A DNA stretch of 33,039 bases from Roseiflexus sp. (lineage in GTDB: Bacteria > Chloroflexota > Chloroflexia > Chloroflexales > Roseiflexaceae). The stretch is from the NCBI GenBank assembly GCA_025062325.1, contig JANXAL010000067.1:1-33039 (forward strand). Direction: 5' to 3'. This document shows, one piece after another, positions 23,861-31,275 of the stretch; positions within the stretch are counted from its first letter, which is position 1, and every line of letters starts with the position of its first letter. The translations under genes were made by a program, and so were the position numbers. A model generated the notes under the pieces. The model was not told where the DNA came from, made no database searches, and saw nothing but the letters and a program-made list of their open reading frames with translations.

Positions 23861-25900
23861 CTCTGCCGGCTTCAACGCTTCCACGTGATACACATTCGTT
23901 GAGTCATACAGAATCCAGCCCGCACCGGCGTCGAACTCTTCGACCGCGCGGATCTGCGCCCGTACTTCAGCGGGTGTGTATTCGACAATCTGGTCTTTCG
24001 GCACCCAGATGAGCGTAAAATCCTGCAACCAGGGGCGCAGCAGCGCACGTTTGCCTTCGACCTGCCTAAGCGCTGCGGCCATGGCTTTCTGAATAACTTC
24101 ATACGGATACTTTGCTGGATTGTCGAAGCCAAATTCGCCTGGACTGAAGTGCGAAGGATAGATCATCGGACTGATGTAATCGGTGTACTCCGCCATCATG
24201 CTCAGATTCTGTCCGAGCGTCTGGGAGGGGCGGAAGGACGTATAACCGAACACATCAACCGAAAAGAACGCTCCTGCGCCATTAATCGCACGGTGTGATC
24301 GTCTGAGCACTTCCGTAATGTTCGCCCAGCGTTCTTCCGTCGTGCCTTCACGCGAGAGCAGCAACCGGTCCTTGTCGGTCGGAGAGAACTCCAGCGACGG
24401 GAACCGAATGTAATCGTACTGAATCTCATCAAAACCGAGCAGCGCCGCTTCGACTGACAGTTGAATATTGTAATCCCAGACGTTCTCATTCCAGGGATCG
24501 AGCCAGGCATAGCGAATACCCGGCGCCGGATAATCATAGAAGATTCCGCCAGTTGTGCGATCTTTCGCCGCCCACTCCGGCTTCGCTTCGGCGAGCACAT
24601 TGTCGTGGCTGAAGATGTGAACGCGCGCAATGGTGTAGATGCCGCGTCGTTTCGCCTCATCGAGGATCTTGCGCAGGTCCATGTAGGGCTTGAACGTCCC
24701 CAACTCTCGGACGATCGGCACCTGCGAGTCGTAGTACACCAGCCCCAGATCATTTCGAAGATCTGACTTGATATCGATCACGATCGCATTCAGTTCAGTT
24801 GCATCGATCACGTCGAAATATTGCATGAGCCGATCCCAGCGCGCTGCGGTGGCGGCAGTGACGTAGAGCGCCTTTGCGTAGAATGGCTCAAGTTCGATGG
24901 TCATTGGCGCACTGCCAGGTCGCAGCTCAACAACGGCTTTGCGATACCCTGGCGCCAGTACTTGAAGGTATCCCCGCTCTGGAATACCTTCCAAAGTGAA
25001 CGATCCATCGGAACTATTGTCGATTCGCGTCATCGCGACGTCGCTGCTCTGGAGGTTCAGCGTTGCAATAATGGTCGCATTGCGGATTGGTCGTTTTGAT
25101 TGCGCGTCGAGCAAGATGCCGCTCAGCGTATCAGGACGGAGCGCCGCATCAAGTGTCGTTATGCGTTCGATCGGTTGATCGAGGCTGGCGTATCCTTTGG
25201 CGCTGATGGTGATCGTCCCTTTCTCAGGGACGCCCTGTAAAAGATACTGTCCCTTACTATCGGTCGTCGACCGGAAATCGCCGAGCGACACTAATGCGCC
25301 AGCAATCGGTTGACCAGTGTATCTGTCGGTTACTGTCCCGCGCAGGGTGTCAGGACGAATCGCAGCATCGAACGATGTCGTGCGTGACAGATCACGGACC
25401 AACGGCGCATATCCGACGGCAGCGACCGTCACTCGAAACGTTTCCGGCACGCCCGACAGCATATACCGACCCGTGGCATCGGTGGTGTCGCTGATCGTTT
25501 CCGATACCTGCACTAAGGCGCCAGCCACTGGCTTTCCCGTATACAGGTCGGTGATTGTGCCGCTGAGTGTGTTGGGGCGCATCCGTAGCGGATCAAGTCT
25601 GACTGCTGGAGGTTCTGGTCGCTGCAGGTTTGGCAGGGCGGAGAGGTCAATCTCTGCAGGCTCATATCCGTTGGCGACGACCTTGATGACATCGCGCGCG
25701 CTCCAGCGGTTAATCTGATAGGACCCATTTGCATCAGTCGTCACTTGGGTGTCGCCAATGATCAATGTAGCAACGACTGGCGCTCCTGTGTATGCGTCGG
25801 CGACCGTTCCCGTGAGCGGTACAGCGGGTCGTCCGCACGATGCGGCAATCAGCGCCAGAAGAAGCGCGCTTGCAAAAGCGCCCACTTGAACCCGTCGCAT
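23858..25900 (-). CDS. Lipoprotein with four carboxypeptidase-regulatory-like repeats and DUF4015 glycoside-hydrolase domain
   Basis: About 680 residues from the ATG at 25900, which has GGAG upstream; an in-frame ATG at 25912 is weaker. The signal ends in a lipobox-like LIAASC, with Cys22 as the likely lipid site. Four tandem Ig-like repeats of about 75-80 residues follow, with openings LTGTVADAYTG, LSGTITDLYTG, LRGTVTDRYTG and LSGILLDAQSK, each with a D-x-x-G-x-Y/F core. The C-terminal domain (about 335-680) is a TIM-barrel of the DUF4015/putative glycosyl hydrolase type: LNAIVIDIKSD, GIYTIARVHIFSHD, LLGFDEIQYDYIRFP and FSVDVFGYTSF. A polysaccharide substrate is inferred. It has its own strong promoter. 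Confidence 0.88.
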   Translation of the reverse strand: MRRVQVGAFASALLLALIAASCGRPAVPLTGTVADAYTGAPVVATLIIGDTQVTTDANGSYQINRWSARDVIKVVANGYEPAEIDLSALPNLQRPEPPAVRLDPLRMRPNTLSGTITDLYTGKPVAGALVQVSETISDTTDATGRYMLSGVPETFRVTVAAVGYAPLVRDLSRTTSFDAAIRPDTLRGTVTDRYTGQPIAGALVSLGDFRSTTDSKGQYLLQGVPEKGTITISAKGYASLDQPIERITTLDAALRPDTLSGILLDAQSKRPIRNATIIATLNLQSSDVAMTRIDNSSDGSFTLEGIPERGYLQVLAPGYRKAVVELRPGSAPMTIELEPFYAKALYVTAATAARWDRLMQYFDVIDATELNAIVIDIKSDLRNDLGLVYYDSQVPIVRELGTFKPYMDLRKILDEAKRRGIYTIARVHIFSHDNVLAEAKPEWAAKDRTTGGIFYDYPAPGIRYAWLDPWNENVWDYNIQLSVEAALLGFDEIQYDYIRFPSLEFSPTDKDRLLLSREGTTEERWANITEVLRRSHRAINGAGAFFSVDVFGYTSFRPSQTLGQNLSMMAEYTDYISPMIYPSHFSPGEFGFDNPAKYPYEVIQKAMAAALRQVEGKRALLRPWLQDFTLIWVPKDQIVEYTPAEVRAQIRAVEEFDAGAGWILYDSTNVYHVEALKPAE

Positions 25901-25946
25901 CGATTGCTCCATTCCGGGTATGTATTGCTAGTATGGCGTTGCGCGT

Positions 25947-25975
25947 ATGATAAAGGCTTGACAGCGCATTGTCAA
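25947..25975 (-). promoter_or_regulatory. Strong sigma70-type promoter of the DUF4015 lipoprotein gene
   Basis: On the minus strand, TTGACA (25970-25975) and TATCAT (25947-25952) are separated by exactly 17 bases. Transcription should start near 25940, about 40 bases before the ATG at 25900. The -10 is identical to that of the envelope operon promoter near 5 kb. Confidence 0.75.
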
Positions 25976-25976
25976 G
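25957..25976. promoter_or_regulatory. Inverted repeat covering the -35 box (operator-like)
   Basis: CTTGACA (25957-25963) and TGTCAAG (25970-25976) form a perfect inverted repeat with a 6-base centre. One arm is the -35 of the minus-strand promoter, so a bound dimeric regulator would block or position the polymerase. No plus-strand -10 matches the other arm. Confidence 0.45.
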
Positions 25977-26139
25977 CATGGCGTGCCAGCAAATTGATCA
26001 GTGCAGGGGTGTCAAATCACTGGTGAGTGCCAAGGGGCGCGCGATTTGGCCAACTGTGCTGTTGCGGATCGAAGCGACGCCTTGAACGCATTCTGCAGGC
26101 GACAAGTCCGAACGTGGAGGCTCAGCGCCAAAAGCATGG

Positions 26140-26770
26140 GTTCAGGCGTTCTCTCAGGTGTGGGTGGGGTGCGAAACGGGTTTGCCGCATCTTGACGCCC
26201 TTTTCCCCCTCATCCCCCGGCCCTCTTCTCCTATGAGGGGCGAAGGGGGAGGCTCTCAAGTGTAGGCTTTTTGGCATGCAAAGCGGATGTGCCGCATCCT
26301 AACGCCCTTTTCCCCCTCATCCCCCCGACCCCCTTCTCCCACCAGGGGAGAAGGGGGAGTTAGGGCGGCCTGCTGCCTGAAACGGGCGATGCCGGGTAAG
26401 GGCTTGCTGGAAAAATCTACACTTGTGAGGAAGGGGGAGGTAGGGCGTCTAGAGGCTCTTTTCCCCCTCATCCCCATACCTCCTGCTCCCGCTAGGGGAG
26501 AAGGGGACGGGAGCGCGTTGCAACGCTCAGAACGGGCGATGCAATGGAAGGGCTTACTGGAAAAATCTACATGCGTGAGCCCGTTGCCCTCTGCGTGCGG
26601 GGGATCAGGGGGAGAAAGGGAGCTAGGATGTCCTGGCGCCCGAAACTTTTTAACAACCGCCCATTTTTCAATGTTCTGTCCTGGGAGGGAGAAAGGGAGC
26701 TAGGATGTCCTGGCGCCCGAAACGGATGATGCTGCGCAAGGGCTTGCCGAAAAAACTGCCCTCGTGAGGT
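26140..26770. repeat. Intergenic array of about three degenerate dispersed-repeat units
   Basis: This stretch fills most of the gap between two minus-strand genes. It contains repeated blocks with GACGCCCTTTTCCCCCTCAT (or AACGCCC variant), TTCTCCCACCAGGGGAGAAG-like inverted repeats, and GGGCTTGCTGGAAAAATCTAC followed by a TGTGAGG-like end. The units recur near 26180-26270, 26290-26440, 26450-26580 and in a weaker form to 26770, at roughly 150-200-base spacing. Its reverse complement matches the spacer near 7.4-7.65 kb. No coding sequence is supported; frames crossing it are low-complexity. Confidence 0.75.
26610..26723. repeat. Perfect 37-base direct repeat, period 77
   Basis: Identical 37-base copies at 26610-26646 and 26687-26723 include GGAGCTAGGATGTCCTGGCG and end in GCCCGAAAC. 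The perfect identity within an otherwise degenerate array indicates a recent duplication. Confidence 0.7.
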
Positions 26771-28699
26771 TCAAGCGTCCAGGATTGCACGCACCTTCTG
26801 CAGGAGTTCAGCAGGAGTGAACGGCTTTTGGAGAACCGGCATATCGGCGGATCGCTGCCTGAGCTGCTGCACTTCAGTAACGTACCCGGTCATGAAGAGC
26901 ACCTTGATCTGCGGTTGCAACGTGACCAGTTGATCCGCCAGCGCGACTCCGCTCGTATGCGGAATGACATGGTCGCTCAAGAGCAAGTGGATTGTTGCAC
27001 TCTGTTTTGCGTGCGCAATCGCTTCAAGACCGTTACCTGCTTCAAGGACGGTGTACCCGTGGGCTCGAAGCACCCGCGCCGCCAGTGATCGTACGGCTGG
27101 ATCGTCCTCGACCAGCAGAATTGTTTCGGAACCGCTGAAACTAGCGGCCTGATCGATCATCGGGGAAGCGTGCTGCTCCGGAGCCGGGGCGCGCGGCAGA
27201 TAGATTGTAACGACCGTGCCGCGACCCGGCTCGCTCGCTAGATCAATGGCGCCGCCGTGGCGGGTCACAATGCCATAACAGGTTGCCAGCCCCAGCCCGG
27301 TGCCTTCACCGGGATTCTTGGTGGTGAAGAAAGGCTCAAAGGCGCGTCGACGCGTTTCTTCGTCCATGCCAATGCCGGTGTCACTGACCGTCAGGCGAAC
27401 ATACTCTCCCATCTTCAAGGGAGGATAGAGACGTTCGAATGTCTCATCGGTGACCACATTCGTCGTAGCGATAGTGAGCGTACCGCCGCTTGTCATAGCA
27501 TCGCGCGCATTGACGGCCAAATTGACCAGCACCTGCTCAATCTGCCCTGGATCAGCGCGCACGTGCCAGAGATCGGGAGCAAGCTGCGTCTGCAAAGAGA
27601 TGTTCTCACGGATCAGGCGACGCAGCAGTTTGTGCATATCGAGGATGAGCGCATTCAAGTTAATTGGGCGTGGATCGAACTGCTGGCGGTGGGCAAAGGC
27701 GAGTAACTGGCGGGTCAACGCCGAGGCGCGTTCGGTGGCCTGCTGGATCTCGATCAGTTCCGCCATTGCCGGATGGTCATCGGGAAGCGACTGACGCGCC
27801 AATTCGGTGCAGCCAGCGATGACTGCCAGAAGATTATTGAAATCGTGAGCGATGCCGCCCGACAACCGACCGAGCGCGTCCATTTTCTGCATTTGCAGCA
27901 GCCGCTCTTCCAGTTCGCGGCGTGCTGTGATGTCGCGTCCGATAATGATAACGGCAGAAGCGTTGTCCTGCTCGACGGCTTTGATGTCGCACTCGAACCA
28001 ACGCCAGGAACCGTTTGCATGACGGCAGCGAAATGTGGCAGTCGTGCGCTTGTGCTGGATGATGCTCTGCCAGTATTCTGTACTATCTGGCACATCATCG
28101 GGATGCACGTAATCAAAGGCATCGCGTCCGAGCAATTCTTCGGGAGTACGCCCCAGCAGGTTGATGGCTGAAGGGCTAACATAGGAGAAGCAGCGCCGAT
28201 TGTCGAGGATGGCGATCAGATCCGAGGTGTTTTCGGTGATCAGGCGATAGCGCGCTTCAATTTCGCGCAATGCCTGCTCGGATTGGCGCTGCGCCTCAAT
28301 GGCGCGCCACTGACGCAAGGCGCGCTGCGCTACATGCGGCAGATCAATAAATGCGGCTTCGCTTTTGACAATATAGTCGAGCGCGCCAGCGCGGATAGCT
28401 TCGACTGCCACCCGCTCATCGCCGTAGCCCGTCATCAGAATAACCGGCAGCGGGTGCGCTGGATCGAGCAACTCCATACCGTCGCCATCGGGCAGACGCC
28501 AGTCGCAGATGATCAGGTCTACGCCAACTGCGTTGTTAGCCAGCAGCGCGCGCGCCTCCTGCAGGCTGCGGGCGACGGACAAATCGAAAAGCGATTGCCA
28601 GGCCTCGAAAGCGCGTTGAATGAGTTCGATGTGCAGGTCATCATCCTCGATGAGCAGCAGTCGGACGTGTTCGATGCCTACCACAGTTCGGTTCCGCAT
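26771..28699 (-). CDS. Hybrid sensor histidine kinase, REC-PAS-HisKA-HATPase-REC
   Basis: A 642-residue cytoplasmic hybrid kinase. Domain order: receiver (about 12-128; EDDD at 18-21, Asp66 in ICDWRLPDGDG, Lys in YIVKS), PAS/PAC (about 145-262), phospho-acceptor His285 in GIAHDFNNLL, ATPase domain with NARDAM (N box) and GEGTGLGLATCYG, and C-terminal receiver with Asp576 in LLSDHVIPH. The GIAHDFNNLL box is typical of soluble NtrB-like hybrid kinases. The gene begins directly after the stop of the response-regulator gene with no spacer and no ribosome site, so its translation should depend on coupling. Receivers at both ends, as in the kinase at 1467, suggest a multistep relay. No output domain is present. 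Confidence 0.94.
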   Translation of the reverse strand: MRNRTVVGIEHVRLLLIEDDDLHIELIQRAFEAWQSLFDLSVARSLQEARALLANNAVGVDLIICDWRLPDGDGMELLDPAHPLPVILMTGYGDERVAVEAIRAGALDYIVKSEAAFIDLPHVAQRALRQWRAIEAQRQSEQALREIEARYRLITENTSDLIAILDNRRCFSYVSPSAINLLGRTPEELLGRDAFDYVHPDDVPDSTEYWQSIIQHKRTTATFRCRHANGSWRWFECDIKAVEQDNASAVIIIGRDITARRELEERLLQMQKMDALGRLSGGIAHDFNNLLAVIAGCTELARQSLPDDHPAMAELIEIQQATERASALTRQLLAFAHRQQFDPRPINLNALILDMHKLLRRLIRENISLQTQLAPDLWHVRADPGQIEQVLVNLAVNARDAMTSGGTLTIATTNVVTDETFERLYPPLKMGEYVRLTVSDTGIGMDEETRRRAFEPFFTTKNPGEGTGLGLATCYGIVTRHGGAIDLASEPGRGTVVTIYLPRAPAPEQHASPMIDQAASFSGSETILLVEDDPAVRSLAARVLRAHGYTVLEAGNGLEAIAHAKQSATIHLLLSDHVIPHTSGVALADQLVTLQPQIKVLFMTGYVTEVQQLRQRSADMPVLQKPFTPAELLQKVRAILDA

Positions 28700-29143
28700 C
28701 TAGGTGGGAGACACCGTGTTCCGTGTCAGCCAGTAAACCCCAACGTCGTGCATCAGATTGCGGAATTCCTCAAAACCGAACGGCTTAACCAGGTAGCTGT
28801 TGGCATGCGCATCATAGGCATGAATGATGTCACGCTCTGCGGATGATGTAGTCAGCACCACTACCGGAATGCGGCGCAAATCCGCCGATTGCTTGATGCT
28901 TGTCAGAACATCGAGCCCATCGATGCGCGGCAGGCGCAGATCGAGCAGGATCACATGCGGACGAGGACTCTGATCAGGGTCGACCCATGCCCCACGACGA
29001 TATAGGTAGTCAAGCGCACTCTCGCCATCACTCATGTGTACGATCTGCGGCGCCCACTCCTGCTCGCCGAGTGTTCGCCGGATCAGCTCTGCGTGATCAT
29101 CATTATCTTCAACCAGAAGCACTCTGAGCGTCGCGTCGGCCAT
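28700..29143 (-). CDS. Single-domain response regulator (CheY-like)
   Basis: A 147-residue receiver with no output domain. The start is the ATG at 29143, preceded by AGGAGG at 7 bases; the open frame to 29239 runs inside the upstream kinase gene and is not needed. Key residues: acidic patch VEDNDD, phospho-acceptor Asp68 in LLDLRLPRIDG, VVLTTSSAERD with the switch Thr/Ser, and LVKPF with the conserved Lys. The family resembles the Rcp1-type regulators that pair with phytochrome-like kinases, as does the H box of the upstream kinase. It overlaps that kinase by 35 bases and ends flush against the next hybrid kinase, so it is probably a phosphotransfer shuttle between the two. Confidence 0.92.
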   Translation of the reverse strand: MADATLRVLLVEDNDDHAELIRRTLGEQEWAPQIVHMSDGESALDYLYRRGAWVDPDQSPRPHVILLDLRLPRIDGLDVLTSIKQSADLRRIPVVVLTTSSAERDIIHAYDAHANSYLVKPFGFEEFRNLMHDVGVYWLTRNTVSPT

Positions 29144-31208
29144 GGCTCGCCTCCTGGACCGGTGTGGCAACGACGGGAAGCGTGAAGTAGAAGGTGGCGC
29201 CAGCGCCCGGTCCGGTTGATTCGACCCAGATCCGCCCACCGTGAACTTCGATGATGCGACGAACGATTGTCAGCCCAACGCCTGTGCCTTCACTCCGTGG
29301 ATCGAGTTTATTGAACAGACCAAAGATTTGCTCATGATACTTCGGGTCGATCCCGATGCCATTGTCTCGCACGAAGAAGACCGGCGACCCTGATGACTCT
29401 TTGGTGACACCGATCTCAATAACAGGCTCCTTCTGATTATCGCAGAACTTGAGCGCATTATCAACCAGATTTTGAATAACCTCAACAAGTCGACCTCGAT
29501 CGCCGTACACGACTGGCATATCCGGCGCAATGCTGATATGCGCCTGTCGTTCGGCGATTTTGCCGGCGAGTAGATCGAGCGCATCTTGCACAATTGCGTT
29601 GAACGCTACTTCCTGAGGCGGAGCGCTCAGGCGACCAATCCGCGACAGCTCGAGCAGATCGCTCAACAGGCGCTCCATTTTTTGCACGGCTGCGCTGATG
29701 CGTCGGATGTCGCTCCGCGTCCGCTCGGTGTTTCCTTCCTCCAGGTCGCGTTCTAAATAGCCGAGAAATCCCTGGATAGTGATCAGCGGGCTTCTCAGGT
29801 CGTGCGAGGCGGTGTAGGTGAACCGTTCAAGCTCAGCGTTTTTCTGTTCAAGTTCAGCGATCAGGCGCTCGCGCTCCGCCTCAATCTGTTTGCGTTCGGT
29901 TATGTCGCGCGTAGTGATGATGGCGCCGGTGAACTGCTGGTGTGTAGTGTAGAGCGGTCGGATCTCTGATTCGAGCCAGACGCCCTGACTGCCAGGTCCG
30001 CGGTACTCGACGCGGACGGCAGATGCACCTTCGTCGCGCATGCGTTCGAGTCTCCTGATCACGTCTGATGCGTCGTCAGGATGGATGAGCGCTGACACAT
30101 GCGCGCCTCCAAGTTCTGCGGGAATTCGCCCAAACACGCGCTGCACCGAAGGGCTAGCGTAGACAATCGTGAGATTCGCGTCGAGCTGCGTGATCGCGTC
30201 TCCCATGTTTTCAGTGATCATCCGGAGCTGCGCCTCCCGCTCGCGCAGCGCCGCCTGTGCTCGACGCTGTTCTGTTACGTTGCGCGCTAGGATCATAGCA
30301 TACTTCACACGTCCGCCGTCGTCGATCAACGGAACGTAATGGTAATGGTAGATCCGATCCTCGTATGGAATCTCTGCTGAAAAGCGCTTACCGCTCAGAA
30401 CAGCGCGGATATTCCCTTCGACCTGCGCAGCAAAGGATGGCGGTACGGCTTCGTAGAGCACACGCCCCTCAAGGCCTTCCTTCGAGTAACCAGTTGCGGC
30501 GAGTTCTGGTCCGTCGGCGAGCACAAACCGCAGGTCGTGATCGAAGATGAGCACGGCGCTATCGGGGAGATTCGCTGCCAGGATACGGTAGCGCTCCTCC
30601 GAAGCGCGCAGCGCCGCCGTCTGCGCCTCAAGCGCCTCCGCGTTCTTGCGCGCAAGCGCCCGGCTGTGCTGCAGGCTCTCGCTCAGCAGACGCGAGGCAA
30701 ACGCCGTGAGGCCTAGAATGAGCGCCAGATCAAGCCAATCGCCGGGTTCGCCGTCGTATGGCGATCTCGTCCATCCATACATCTCTGCTGTCACGATCCC
30801 GGCGATGACTAGCAGGATCACTGCAACCATTGCGATGAATGCATGCCGGTCGAGGAGAAGACTGCCAATGACAATAACAGTGGCGTAGAGACTGGTGACT
30901 GTGTCGTGCGCGCCGCGACCGATGAACTGGAGCGAGGCAGTCAGGGCAATGAACAGGCTCAGCAGCACGATGATCGACAGGCGCAGCCGACGCACATAGA
31001 GCAGGAGCAGCGCAATACACGCGACACTGCTGCTTGCAAGTAGTGCAATGGTTGATATCGAGCGCCCGAGCAGCGCATTGATCCCCGAAGCGCTCAGCGC
31101 AATCGCGAGACAGATAAGCAGGAGCAGGTGTTGGATCTGCGCGATGCGCGTCTGCTCTTCATCGTCGAATCGGGGAGGTTGGAACTGTCTCGAAAGGACG
31201 CGTTTCAT
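29109..31208 (-). CDS. Membrane PAS sensor histidine kinase
   Basis: A 699-residue sensor kinase. Six hydrophobic segments fill residues about 25-180 (for example LLLLICLAIALSASG and VAVILLVIAGIVTAEMYG), a membrane sensor module with almost no extracytoplasmic loop. Two PAS/PAC domains follow (about 205-320 and 325-445), then a short coiled coil. The phospho-acceptor His469 lies in YTASHDLRSPL, the type seen in bacteriophytochrome-like kinases. The ATPase domain has NLVDNALKFCDN, DNGIGIDPKYHEQIF and GTGVGLTIVRRIIE. No GAF/PHY domain or chromophore cysteine is seen, so it is not itself a phytochrome. It is first in the kinase/regulator/hybrid-kinase operon. A -10-like TACAAT lies at 31243-31248 without a clear -35. 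Confidence 0.94.
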   Translation of the reverse strand: MKRVLSRQFQPPRFDDEEQTRIAQIQHLLLLICLAIALSASGINALLGRSISTIALLASSSVACIALLLLYVRRLRLSIIVLLSLFIALTASLQFIGRGAHDTVTSLYATVIVIGSLLLDRHAFIAMVAVILLVIAGIVTAEMYGWTRSPYDGEPGDWLDLALILGLTAFASRLLSESLQHSRALARKNAEALEAQTAALRASEERYRILAANLPDSAVLIFDHDLRFVLADGPELAATGYSKEGLEGRVLYEAVPPSFAAQVEGNIRAVLSGKRFSAEIPYEDRIYHYHYVPLIDDGGRVKYAMILARNVTEQRRAQAALREREAQLRMITENMGDAITQLDANLTIVYASPSVQRVFGRIPAELGGAHVSALIHPDDASDVIRRLERMRDEGASAVRVEYRGPGSQGVWLESEIRPLYTTHQQFTGAIITTRDITERKQIEAERERLIAELEQKNAELERFTYTASHDLRSPLITIQGFLGYLERDLEEGNTERTRSDIRRISAAVQKMERLLSDLLELSRIGRLSAPPQEVAFNAIVQDALDLLAGKIAERQAHISIAPDMPVVYGDRGRLVEVIQNLVDNALKFCDNQKEPVIEIGVTKESSGSPVFFVRDNGIGIDPKYHEQIFGLFNKLDPRSEGTGVGLTIVRRIIEVHGGRIWVESTGPGAGATFYFTLPVVATPVQEASHGRRDAQSASG

Positions 31209-31275
31209 CCCATATCTGCATTATGATATCTTCGTCATACATATTGTACCTGAGAGATATTAAACACAGTTCAGA

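Noticed and set aside
26140-26770. Possible CRISPR array
   Set aside because: Units are long, degenerate and similar over their whole length, with no constant short repeat alternating with unique spacers and no cas genes.
29144-29239. Longer start for the response regulator
   Set aside because: The extra 32 residues lie inside the upstream kinase gene and lack receiver-like sequence, while AGGAGG clearly marks the ATG at 29143.
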